Positions 42,799-51,585 of a DNA stretch of 58,793 nt are shown in pieces. The notes beneath the pieces are model-generated. The model saw nothing but the letters and a program-made list of their open reading frames with translations. It did no database searches and was not told the DNA's origin. Position 1 is the stretch's first letter. The number at the start of each line of letters is the position of its first letter. The stretch comes from Candidatus Eiseniibacteriota bacterium (GTDB lineage: Bacteria; Eisenbacteria; RBG-16-71-46; JACRLI01), in contig JANXVU010000046.1 in NCBI GenBank assembly GCA_025351485.1, forward strand, positions 1 through 58,793, written 5' to 3'. A program made the translations under genes and the position numbers.

Positions 42799-45700
42799 AT
42801 GTCTCTAACCCTGCTTCAAGGTCCGGCCGGCAGCGGAAAGACCTTTCACTGCCTGGTGCGGTTGCGCCTGTCGCGATCCGCGGGAGACTGGGAGTCCACC
42901 GTGCTGCTGGCGCCGGCCCAGAACCTGTACTCGCTGCGGGCCGCGCTGCCCACTTCCGCCCTGCCGGTCCTGCTCGGCCGGCCGGTGCTGAGCCTGGACG
43001 CGGGGGATCGCATGACCTCGTTTGGCGGTTGGGTGCTGGGCGAGGGAGTCCCCGAGTGGGACCGCCGGTTGGAGACCGCCAGCCAGATCCTGCTGCTTCG
43101 GCGCGTGCTCCGGGAGGGGCCGCCATCCATGCTGGACACCTCCGCGCGCACCCTGGGGTTTTCGCTGGAACTGGCCCGGCTGATTCGCGAGTGGAAGGAA
43201 GCCATGCTGGAGCCCGCGGACGTGCAGTTGGCCTTTCCCGCGCCGGAGGGCCCCTCGGAGTGGTCCCGTCCCGCCGACCTGGCCAGGCTCTTCGCCCGCT
43301 ACCAGGAGGCCCTGGCCGCGGAGTCCGTGCTGGACACCCAGGACCTCGAGCGGCGGGTGCTGCGCCAGCTCGCCTCCTCCAGGGAGCGCCTGGGCCGCAC
43401 GCACTTCCTGGTGGACGGCTTTTCCAATTTCACGCGCTGGCAGCTGGAAGTGCTGGGGGAGCTCGCCGCGCACGCAGGCTCGCTCGTCGTCACGTTCCTG
43501 TACGAGGAAGGCCGCGACTGGGTGTTCCGCCATCTCGAAGGCGAACGGCAGCTGCTCACCTCCCTCGGCGGACGGGCCGCCGTGATACGGACCCTGGATT
43601 CCCAGAGGCGCCTTGGCGCGGACTCCCTGCGCACCCTGGAGCGCGGGCTCTTCCGGGGGGCGCCGGTCACCGCGGATCCGGGCGAGGCCGTGGAGTGGAT
43701 GGAGGCCCCGGATCCGGTGGCCGAGCTCGAGGAAATCGCGCGCCGGATCCGCCGGATGGTTCGCGACGACGGCTACCGGTTCGACGAGATCGCCGTCCTG
43801 TTCCGCAACCTGGCCCCCGCCCGCCGCAGGGTGGAAGAGATCTTCGCCGCCCACGGAATTCCCGCGTTCGTCGACAGCGCCGAAGAGCAGCTGCATACCG
43901 CGCCGGCCCGCGCCGCGCGCCAGGTGCTGGCCCTGCACTCCGGGCAGTCCCGCGCCGACGTGGCGCTCGCGCTCTTTCGGAGCCCGCTGGTGCCGGCCCT
44001 TCGCGAAGATGCGGACGCCCTGGAGTTGATGGCGGGCCGGCAGGGAATCCGCAGCGCCTCGATGCTGCTGGAGCAGGCGGGCGCATCGCTGGGGCCTGAC
44101 TCGCCGATCGCCCGGGTCTCGGAGTCCCTGCGGGCACGCTTTGCGAACGGCGCTCCCAGGAGCGCCGAAGACTGGGTCAAGACCGTGCGCGAGTGCCTGG
44201 AGGCCCTGGGCGCCGGGGAGGCCCGCAGGCAATCGCCAGAGCTCCACCGGCGCCACCGCGCCGCCTGGGACAAGCTGGACGCGCTGCTGGACGTGCTCGC
44301 CTCGGACCCGGGGAAGAGTCTCAGCCGCCGCGAGTTCGACGACATGCTCACCGAAATGCTCACCGCGGGCGCCACGTCGGACGTGCCGCGCAGCACCGGC
44401 CAGGTGCTGGTGGCGGACATCTTTCGCTCCAGGCTGCCGGAGCTGCGGGCGCTGTTCGTGCCGGGCTTGAACGAGGGCGTGTTTCCGGCCCGCCCGCAGG
44501 AGAACGCGCTGTTCGGGGACTCGGACCGCGAAGAGCTGAATCTGCATTCACACTCCAGGCTGCCGCTCGCGCGCACCCGCGCCGACGAGGAGTACTACCT
44601 GTTCTACGTCGCCGTCACGCGCGCCTCGGAGCGGTTGGTGTTGAGCTCGGCGCGCGCGGACCTCGAGGGAAGCGAGCATCGGCCGTCCATCTTCCTGGCG
44701 GAAGTTCGGCGCGTGCTGCCCGGCCTGGAAATCACGCCGGCCTCGGGCCCCGACCGGGGCCTCCGGGCGCCGCTGGATGAGGGGGAGCTGGACGCTTCCG
44801 TGGCGGCAGCGCTGTGGCGCGAGCCTCACGACGGCCCGCAGGCGGCGGCGCTGCTGCACATCCACAACGCCCGGCTCGAGTCGCGCGGGAGCTCGCCGTG
44901 GGCGACCACCGAGCGCCTCGAACAAGTGGAGGCGCTGCGGCGCGACACGCTGGACTCCAACGCCTCCCGCCTGGAGACCTTCGCCACGTGCCCCTTCCAG
45001 CACTTCGCGCGACACGAACTGCGGCTCGAGGAGGCCCGCGAGCTGGATTTCGGGGCGCTCGAAGACGGCACGTTGCTCGACTCGGTGTCGACTTCGCTGT
45101 TGCGCGAGGTGCGCGACGCGGGCGGATTGGCCGCCTCGGAATCGGCCGACGAGCTCAAGGCCCGGCTCAAGACGATGCTCCGGTCCGAGCTGGAATCCAG
45201 GTACGCCGCGCAGATGGCCCGCCCGGCATGGAAGGCCCGCGTGCCGCGGCTGGAGGCGGCCCTCGGGCGCTTCGCCGACGTGCTGTGGAAGGAGCGCGAG
45301 GAGGGGCGCTGGGAGCCGCGCTACTTCCAGCTTTCCTTTGGAAGCGCGCGTCCGGCGGACGACTCCGCCTCGCGCAAGGAACGCTGGAAATTCACCACCG
45401 GCAAAGTGGAACTCCGCCTGGAGGGCCGCCTGGACCGGGTGGACCTGGGACGGGACGATCCCGGATCGGCGCGCGTCGTGGACTTCAAGCGCAGCTCCGC
45501 CTCGGCGCCCGCGCACAAGCTTCGCGACGGCCGCATGCTGCAGACCGGGCTCTACAGCCTGGCGCTGGAGGAGCTCTGGGGAGTCCGGGTGCTGGAGGCC
45601 GGCAACTTCGCTTTCCGGAATTCGAAGTTTGTAGACCTTCGAAAGGCCCTCGCGCGCGAGCTGGGCGGCAAGGACCCCGCCGAGCCGCCCGACACCGCCG

Positions 45701-45885
45701 CGCACACCCGCGCCCAGATCACGAGGCTCGCGGAGCTTATCGCGTCGGGCGACTCCCGGGTGCGCCCGAGTCCCGGCGCCTGCGCCCACTGCGACTTCGG
45801 CGCCGTGTGCCGGCTGGACCGGTGGGAAAAGCTCCTGACCGCAGAAGCCGAGCGCGAGGAGGACGACGATGACGACTCCGCCTGA
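42799..45885 (+). CDS. addB: AddB-like helicase-nuclease subunit
   Basis: The 1028-residue protein matches AddB, the partner of AddA in double-strand-break processing. It has Walker A GPAGSGKT (8-15), UvrD-like helicase motifs (VAVTRASERLVLSSA) and a C-terminal RecB-family PD-(D/E)XK nuclease (EGRLDRVDL, then VVDFKRSS at about 895). The Fe-S-type cysteines lie at about 731 (TCPFQHFARHE) and in CAHCDFGAVC near 1000; the staple joins the ends of the nuclease domain. It overlaps addA by 17 bp, so translation is probably coupled. Confidence 0.88.
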   Translation: MSLTLLQGPAGSGKTFHCLVRLRLSRSAGDWESTVLLAPAQNLYSLRAALPTSALPVLLGRPVLSLDAGDRMTSFGGWVLGEGVPEWDRRLETASQILLLRRVLREGPPSMLDTSARTLGFSLELARLIREWKEAMLEPADVQLAFPAPEGPSEWSRPADLARLFARYQEALAAESVLDTQDLERRVLRQLASSRERLGRTHFLVDGFSNFTRWQLEVLGELAAHAGSLVVTFLYEEGRDWVFRHLEGERQLLTSLGGRAAVIRTLDSQRRLGADSLRTLERGLFRGAPVTADPGEAVEWMEAPDPVAELEEIARRIRRMVRDDGYRFDEIAVLFRNLAPARRRVEEIFAAHGIPAFVDSAEEQLHTAPARAARQVLALHSGQSRADVALALFRSPLVPALREDADALELMAGRQGIRSASMLLEQAGASLGPDSPIARVSESLRARFANGAPRSAEDWVKTVRECLEALGAGEARRQSPELHRRHRAAWDKLDALLDVLASDPGKSLSRREFDDMLTEMLTAGATSDVPRSTGQVLVADIFRSRLPELRALFVPGLNEGVFPARPQENALFGDSDREELNLHSHSRLPLARTRADEEYYLFYVAVTRASERLVLSSARADLEGSEHRPSIFLAEVRRVLPGLEITPASGPDRGLRAPLDEGELDASVAAALWREPHDGPQAAALLHIHNARLESRGSSPWATTERLEQVEALRRDTLDSNASRLETFATCPFQHFARHELRLEEARELDFGALEDGTLLDSVSTSLLREVRDAGGLAASESADELKARLKTMLRSELESRYAAQMARPAWKARVPRLEAALGRFADVLWKEREEGRWEPRYFQLSFGSARPADDSASRKERWKFTTGKVELRLEGRLDRVDLGRDDPGSARVVDFKRSSASAPAHKLRDGRMLQTGLYSLALEELWGVRVLEAGNFAFRNSKFVDLRKALARELGGKDPAEPPDTAAHTRAQITRLAELIASGDSRVRPSPGACAHCDFGAVCRLDRWEKLLTAEAEREEDDDDDSA

Positions 45886-48800
45886 AACCGCCGCTCCGGG
45901 CGCCGACTTTTCGCCCGCACAGGAGGCGGTGATCGCCGCCACGGAACGGGAAGTCTGGGTCACCGCGGCCGCCGGCTCGGGCAAGACCCGCTGCCTGGTG
46001 GAGCGCCTGGCCCGCGCGCTCCTGGCCGACCCCGAAGCGGCCACGCGCACGGTGGCGTTCACCTTCACCCGCAAGGCCGCCCAGGAAATGCTCGGGCGGC
46101 TGCGGCAGAAGATCTACGAGAAGGACCACCGCGAAGCCGCCCGGTTCATCGACCGGTTCCACATCGGCACCATGGACAGCTACTGCTTCCACGCGCTGCG
46201 CTCCCATGCGGCCGAAGCGGGGCTGGACCCGCAATTCGAGATCCTGGACGAGATCGAGCGGTTCCGGCTCCAACGCCGCGTCTCCGAGGCCGTGGTGGAG
46301 ACGGCCGCCGGGTCCGATGACGCCGCGCTGCGGGCGTGGTTTCTCCGCCACGAACCCGCGGACCTGGAGGAACTGATCCGGAAGACCTCGGACACGCTGC
46401 GCAGCGCGGGGGATGCGCTGCAGTTGCTGGAAGAGTGGGAAAAGGGTGAAGGCCGGGACTTCGGGGCTTACAAGGCTGCCTACGAGGCCCGGCACGTGGC
46501 CCTTCAAGAGCGGATCCTGGCCAGGGTGAAGCCCGTTGCGGACCTGGCGATTGCCCACGCCACTCGGCGCGACCAGGACCGCGAGCTCTACCAGGGAGCC
46601 ATGGCCCGGCTCGCCGGCGGGCGCTGGGACCCCGGCGCCTGGGCCGACCTGCGAAGCTCGTTCCGGGGAGGGATCGGCCCCCGGCCCCTGCACGCGGACT
46701 TCAATGCGGTGCGCGAGCCCGCCATGGCCATCCTGGACAGTTCGATCATCGGGCTGCTCAGGAAGCTGTCGGGTGCGGAAAAGTCCGCCGACGAAGAGCT
46801 CTTCCGGCTGCTCCGGGCCTTCGTGCCGCTCCTGCGCGACTACCTGGCCCGGCTGGAATCGGCCAAGTTGCGCATGGTGCCGCAGCGGCTCGACTACCAG
46901 GACATCCAGCTGCGCGTGGCCCGCCTGGCCTCGGGCTCCGAGGCGTTCCGCGAGCACGCCGCCCGCGAAATCCGGCACCTGCTGGTGGACGAGTTCCAGG
47001 ACACCAGCGGACTGCAGTCGCGCCTGGTGGAGGCGCTCGGGGAGGGCGCGGCCACCTTTGGCGTGGGGGATGCCATGCAGAGCATCTACCGGTTCCGTCA
47101 CGCGGACGTGGAGCTCTTCGCCGAACGGTTGCGGCGCGCTCCCGGTCCCGAACGCTCCGTTCACCACCTGCGCACCAACTACCGGAGTCGGCGCGGCATC
47201 CTGGACTTCGTGAACCTGATCTTTCCCGAACTGGAGCGCGCCGCAGACTCGGTGCTGCCCCTGTTCGAAGCGCTGGATGCCCCGGAGTGGCTTCCCCCCT
47301 CGGATGCGCCCGACGTGGACCTTCTCACCGTGGTCCGGCCCGATCCCGCCCTGCAGATCGACGCCTCCCGCTTGCGGGTGGCCGAGGCGCGGGCGGTGGT
47401 GGCGCGCCTCCGGGAGCTCCGCGAATCAGGGATGAAGGTGGCGGACGGAAAGGGCGGCACGCGGGAACTCCGGTGGAGTGACGTGGCCATCCTGTTCCGC
47501 GCGCGCGCCGCGCTTCCGACCTTCGCCAAAGTGCTGGCCGACCAGGGCGTCCCCTGTGAATCGTCCGACCAGGCGCTGCTGCTGGAGACTCTTGAAGCGT
47601 CGGACCTGCAATCGTTGCTCAAGGTCCTGCACAACCCGCGGAACGACGTCGCGATGGCGGCGGTATTGCGCTCGCCGTTCGTGGATCTTTCGGATCCGGG
47701 GATCCTGGCGGTGGCTTCGATGGACCGGCGCCTGCTTTCGAAGTCCTCGCAGAAGCCTTCGCTGCTCGCTTCGCTCCGCCATCCGGACATGGCCGGGGCG
47801 CTGGACCCGCGGGACGCCGAGCGCGTGCGAGAGTTCCTGGCGCGCATGGAGCCTTCCCGCGATCGGGTACTCACCGAGGGCGCTCCCCGGGTGCTGCGCG
47901 AATGGCTCGACCAGACCGGCTACCTGGCGCGCGAGGGCGCCCGCCGGCCCGCGGAACCGATCCGGGCCAACCTGGAAGCGCTGCTGGAATGGCTGCGTGG
48001 CATCGAGCCCGCGCGAGGCGACCTGCAGGGATTGCTGGAGCGGCTGGAACTGCTGCGGGAAGAGGAGAACGGCCGGGGCGAGGGCGCCGGCTCCGCCGTC
48101 AAAGGCGTCCAACTCCTGACCATTCACCGGGCCAAGGGCCTGGAGTATCCCGTGGTGGTGGTGCCGCACCTGGACCGGGAATTGAATCGAGCCGGCCGGA
48201 GCCCCGCCGGGCTGCGCGTTCGGTTCGACGGACCGGGGCGGGCGCTGCGCCTGGCGGTGCGCATGGGCTCCTCCTTCGGAGATCCGCGCGAACTCCGGGG
48301 GTGGGCGGACGCGTGGATGGACGAAGATTCAAAGCGCGACGACCGGCTGGAGGAAGTCCGCCTGCTCTATGTCGCGTGCACCCGCGCGCGGGATCGCCTG
48401 ATCCTTTCCGGGCTCACCAGGCCCGATGAAGATGCCGCCGCGTCATTCAGGTCCGAGAGCTATGGCGGTTGGATCGCTTCCGCCCTGGAATCCGTGCGCC
48501 GCTCGGGCCGCGATGTGGCGCGGGTCGTCCAGGCCATCGAGCGCCGCTATGAAGACGTGGAAGCGCCCGACGAGAAGGCCGCGGCCGCGCGTCCCCTGGC
48601 GCTCGAGCTGGCCGCGCTGATCCGGGCGGGCCGGCCGGTTCCCGTGGAAGCGGACCCGTCCCTGAAGGCCGCGGCCGAACGGCTGCTGGCCGAGGCCGGG
48701 AAGGCACTCGTCACTCCGCCCGCCGCGCCGCGCGACCTGCCCGCCGGCGGCCTGGCGCGGGCGCTCATTTGCCCGTGGTTCTGGAGGCTTCGCTCGTGGC

Positions 48801-49468
48801 TGGACGAGGTGCGTGGCGAACGCGAACGCGGAGCCTCCGAAGAGGGCGGGGAGGCCAGCGAGCGGGGCGAGCGCGTGCACCGCATGTTCGAAGAATGGAA
48901 CGTGGAGAAGTCGTTCGAGGACGAGTTCGAGCGGCTGGTCCTTCTCGCGGAAATGCCCGCGGAAGAGGCGTCGCAGGTGCGCGGCTGGATATCGAAGCCG
49001 GAAATCCTGCAGGCCACCGCGGAACTCCAATCCGCCACGGCCTGGTGGCGCGAGCTGCCTTTCGAATGGCAGGTGGGCGGGACGCGGATCTCGGGAAGGA
49101 TGGACGCGCTCGTGCGCCTCCCCGACGGCACACTGTGCGTCGTGGACTACAAGACCGACGTGGGGGATGGAGCGGCGGAGCAGTATCTGCATCAAACAGC
49201 CATCTATGCAGCGGCCGTGGAGCGCGCCGGTCTCGGACGGGTCGCCCACCGCCGGTTGATCTATCTTCGGCAGGGAAAGGTGAAGGACCTTCCCTGGGGC
49301 GAGGACGACACCGAGGCACTGGAAGCGCGGATCGCTTCCGTGCTGGGGCAACTGGTCGCCGACCCGGACTCCGTGCCCGCTTGCGGGGCCTGCCGCGCCC
49401 TGAAGGCTGGGGAGAGCCGGACCTGTCCCGAGCGGCTGGCGGTTGGCGCGCACGCGTCGATTCCGTAG
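45869..49468 (+). CDS. addA: AddA-like UvrD-family helicase-nuclease
   Basis: The 1199-residue protein has the superfamily 1A set: Q motif FSPAQEAVIA, Walker A AAAGSGKTRCL (about 34-42), TFTRKAAQEML, HIGTMDSYC, LVDEFQDTSGLQ, GDAMQSIYRFRHA, LTIHRAKGLEYPVVVV and YVACTRARDRLILSG. A C-terminal nuclease carries SGRMDAL and VVDYKTD near residue 1092 and the QTAIYAAAVERA helix. This is the AddA layout. GAGGAGG lies 6 nt before the ATG within addB. The pair processes DNA ends for RecA. Confidence 0.93.
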   Translation: MTTPPETAAPGADFSPAQEAVIAATEREVWVTAAAGSGKTRCLVERLARALLADPEAATRTVAFTFTRKAAQEMLGRLRQKIYEKDHREAARFIDRFHIGTMDSYCFHALRSHAAEAGLDPQFEILDEIERFRLQRRVSEAVVETAAGSDDAALRAWFLRHEPADLEELIRKTSDTLRSAGDALQLLEEWEKGEGRDFGAYKAAYEARHVALQERILARVKPVADLAIAHATRRDQDRELYQGAMARLAGGRWDPGAWADLRSSFRGGIGPRPLHADFNAVREPAMAILDSSIIGLLRKLSGAEKSADEELFRLLRAFVPLLRDYLARLESAKLRMVPQRLDYQDIQLRVARLASGSEAFREHAAREIRHLLVDEFQDTSGLQSRLVEALGEGAATFGVGDAMQSIYRFRHADVELFAERLRRAPGPERSVHHLRTNYRSRRGILDFVNLIFPELERAADSVLPLFEALDAPEWLPPSDAPDVDLLTVVRPDPALQIDASRLRVAEARAVVARLRELRESGMKVADGKGGTRELRWSDVAILFRARAALPTFAKVLADQGVPCESSDQALLLETLEASDLQSLLKVLHNPRNDVAMAAVLRSPFVDLSDPGILAVASMDRRLLSKSSQKPSLLASLRHPDMAGALDPRDAERVREFLARMEPSRDRVLTEGAPRVLREWLDQTGYLAREGARRPAEPIRANLEALLEWLRGIEPARGDLQGLLERLELLREEENGRGEGAGSAVKGVQLLTIHRAKGLEYPVVVVPHLDRELNRAGRSPAGLRVRFDGPGRALRLAVRMGSSFGDPRELRGWADAWMDEDSKRDDRLEEVRLLYVACTRARDRLILSGLTRPDEDAAASFRSESYGGWIASALESVRRSGRDVARVVQAIERRYEDVEAPDEKAAAARPLALELAALIRAGRPVPVEADPSLKAAAERLLAEAGKALVTPPAAPRDLPAGGLARALICPWFWRLRSWLDEVRGERERGASEEGGEASERGERVHRMFEEWNVEKSFEDEFERLVLLAEMPAEEASQVRGWISKPEILQATAELQSATAWWRELPFEWQVGGTRISGRMDALVRLPDGTLCVVDYKTDVGDGAAEQYLHQTAIYAAAVERAGLGRVAHRRLIYLRQGKVKDLPWGEDDTEALEARIASVLGQLVADPDSVPACGACRALKAGESRTCPERLAVGAHASIP

Positions 49469-49517
49469 CAGGCGCGAGTTGGAAATGTCTCCCAATCATC
49501 CAGGAGAGCGAAAACCC

Positions 49518-50702
49518 ATGCCATCCTTTGGCCGCAGCATGCTCCAGCACTGGCTCCTTGATCCTGACAGCGTGTACCTGAACCACGGCACCGTGGGCGC
49601 GCCTCCCCGGCGGGTGCTGGCCGCGCAGCAGGCGATCCGCGATGAAATCGAACGGCAGCCCGCACGGTTCATACTGCGGGAACTGGCCGATGTCCGGCAG
49701 ATCCCGATGCGAATGAAGCCGCGGATGCGGAGGGCCGCGGAGCATATCGCAGCGTTCGTCGGGGTGTGCCCCGAGGACTTCGCGTTCGTGAGCAACGCCA
49801 CCGAGGGGGTGAACGCGGTGCTGCGGTCCTTCCCGCTGCAGCCGGGGGACGAACTGCTTCTCACGGATCATGGCTACGGGGGGGTAACCAACACCGCGAG
49901 GTACGTCGCCGGACGCACCGGCGGCACGGTGCGCGTGCTGGAGCTTCCCGAGGCGCGGTGGGACGGGGCGGAGATCGCCGAGGTCATCGCGCGGGCCATC
50001 GGGCCGAAGACCCGGATCCTGGTGGTGGACCACGTCACGTCGCCCACCGCGCTGATCCTGCCGGTAAAAGAGATCATCCGCCGGGCACACGAAGCGGGCG
50101 TGAAGGTGCTGGTGGACGGCGCGCACGTGCCGGGAGCGCTGCCGCTGGACATTCCGCCCCTGGGGGCGGAATGGTACGTGGCGAACCTGCACAAGTGGGC
50201 CATGTCGCCGCGCAGCGCGGGATTCCTGTGGGCTTCTCCGGAAGCGCAGCAGGACCTGCACCCCACCACCATTTCGTGGGGCCTGGGCAAGGGGATGGAC
50301 GCGGAGTTCGATCTCACCGGGACCCGCGACCCTTCGCCGTGGCTGGCCTCGCCGGCCGGGATCGACTTCATGCGCGGGATCGGCCTGGACGAAATGCGCG
50401 CGCACAACCATTCAATCGCGTGGGGTGCGGCCACCATGCTGAGCGCGCGATGGGGAACCCGCCTGATGACCGACGAAAGCATGGTCGGAACCATGGCCAC
50501 CATCCCGATGCCGGAAAAGTTCGGGACCGGCGCCGATGACGCCCAGCGGCTCAAGGACGCGCTCCTGTACGAGGACCGGATCGAGGCGCAGGTGCACAGT
50601 TTCAAGGGCCGGATGTGGGTGAGAATTTCGGGGCAGGTCTACAATGACGTGAGCGATCTGGAAAAATTCGCCGCCTCGGTGGAGCGGCACGCGAGGAAGT
50701 GA
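49518..50702 (+). CDS. Class V PLP-dependent aminotransferase, isopenicillin-N-epimerase-like
   Basis: The 394-residue fold-type I enzyme has YLNHGTVGAPPRRVL, the cofactor Asp loop VDGAHVPGALPLD and the PLP lysine in ANLHKWAMSP near residue 225. Relatives include CefD-like epimerases, cysteine desulfurase relatives and EgtE, the C-S lyase of ergothioneine synthesis. egtB and egtD lie 3.6 kb downstream, so EgtE is possible but unproven. ATG at 49518 follows AGGAGAG; ATG at 49485 is an in-frame alternative. Confidence 0.85.
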   Translation: MPSFGRSMLQHWLLDPDSVYLNHGTVGAPPRRVLAAQQAIRDEIERQPARFILRELADVRQIPMRMKPRMRRAAEHIAAFVGVCPEDFAFVSNATEGVNAVLRSFPLQPGDELLLTDHGYGGVTNTARYVAGRTGGTVRVLELPEARWDGAEIAEVIARAIGPKTRILVVDHVTSPTALILPVKEIIRRAHEAGVKVLVDGAHVPGALPLDIPPLGAEWYVANLHKWAMSPRSAGFLWASPEAQQDLHPTTISWGLGKGMDAEFDLTGTRDPSPWLASPAGIDFMRGIGLDEMRAHNHSIAWGAATMLSARWGTRLMTDESMVGTMATIPMPEKFGTGADDAQRLKDALLYEDRIEAQVHSFKGRMWVRISGQVYNDVSDLEKFAASVERHARK

Positions 50703-50741
50703 GGGCTCCGCCGGGCCGCGCCAGGACGCGCCGGATCCCCG

Positions 50742-51401
50742 CTAGTGCGGCGTCCAGTGTGGGACGGCGCGAAACAGGCCGTCCACGTAACCCACGTCGT
50801 ACATCACCCACAGGCCGAAGGCTGCGGAAATGAGTCCGGTGCCGAACTGGATTCCCGGCGCTACAGACGGGAATTTCCGCGCGGCTACGCTGGTGGGCAC
50901 GGCGAGTGTCACCGTGATCAGCATCATCCCCAGCATTGTTCCAAGACCGAACACCAGCAGGTAGGCCACGGCCATGCGCGGGTCGCGCACCGTGGAAAGC
51001 ACCAGCAGCGCCACCGCGGCGCTTCCCGCGAGTCCGTGCACCAATCCCACCAAGAACGCGCGCAGCCGCGGCACTCTGCCCTGGTCATCCAGGCCCGCGC
51101 TGATCGGGCCCTTTCTTCCCGCCACGTTCAGGCAACCCACCACGGCCAGGGCGATGCCCACCGCGAACTCCATCGCCAGGCCGATCCGGGGCGGCACCAC
51201 CAGGTTGAACAGGATGATGGCCGCGCCCACCATGAAGATGGTCAAAGTGTGCCCGACGCCCCACAGCATGCCGATCCCGGCCGCGGGAGCCAGCCTGCGG
51301 CTGCGCGAGGCGATGGCGGTGACGGCCACCACGTGGTCCGGGTCGGTCGCGTGCTTCATGCCCAGGAAGAGTCCGAGGCCGATCAGGGCGGGCAGGTTCA
51401 A
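50742..51401 (-). CDS. Nickel/cobalt transporter-like membrane protein (HoxN/UreH type)
   Basis: The 219-residue protein is hydrophobic with about six helices. The signature LGMKHATDPDHVVAV (HxxxxDH) is the metal-binding motif of helix II in NiCoT permeases. GIGMLWGVGHTLTIF is the second conserved block, and the protein is the short form, close to UreH/HupE-type relatives. AAGGAA precedes the ATG at 51401. It diverges from the arsenic fusion gene. The metal is unknown. Confidence 0.85.
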   Translation of the reverse strand: MNLPALIGLGLFLGMKHATDPDHVVAVTAIASRSRRLAPAAGIGMLWGVGHTLTIFMVGAAIILFNLVVPPRIGLAMEFAVGIALAVVGCLNVAGRKGPISAGLDDQGRVPRLRAFLVGLVHGLAGSAAVALLVLSTVRDPRMAVAYLLVFGLGTMLGMMLITVTLAVPTSVAARKFPSVAPGIQFGTGLISAAFGLWVMYDVGYVDGLFRAVPHWTPH

Positions 51402-51515
51402 AAGGGGTTCCTTGGTTAGTCAGGACGATGGGGGAAGCCATGGAGCGCTCCGGCGGGACGCCCGGAGTCGGCCCGAGAGCGGATTGTAGGGATGGGGGCA
51501 GGCAAACAAAAGCTC

Positions 51516-51544
51516 TTGACGAACGACTCTCTAAATCGTATATT
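51516..51544 (+). promoter_or_regulatory. Strong promoter of the arsR-arsM fusion
   Basis: TTGACG (51516-51521) and TATATT (51539-51544) have a 17-bp spacer, predicting a start near 51551. It is the best sigma-70-like match in the window and overlaps a candidate ArsR operator. Confidence 0.75.
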
Positions 51545-51550
51545 GACGAT
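51535..51550. promoter_or_regulatory. Candidate ArsR operator overlapping the -10 box
   Basis: ATCGT and ACGAT are exact inverted halves with a 6-bp centre (ATCGT-ATATTG-ACGAT), covering the TATATT -10. ArsR-family repressors commonly bind such short dyads at their own promoters, so autoregulation is likely. Confidence 0.55.
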
Positions 51551-51585
51551 GAACGATGGTTAAACCCGACGGAGGCCCGATCCCC

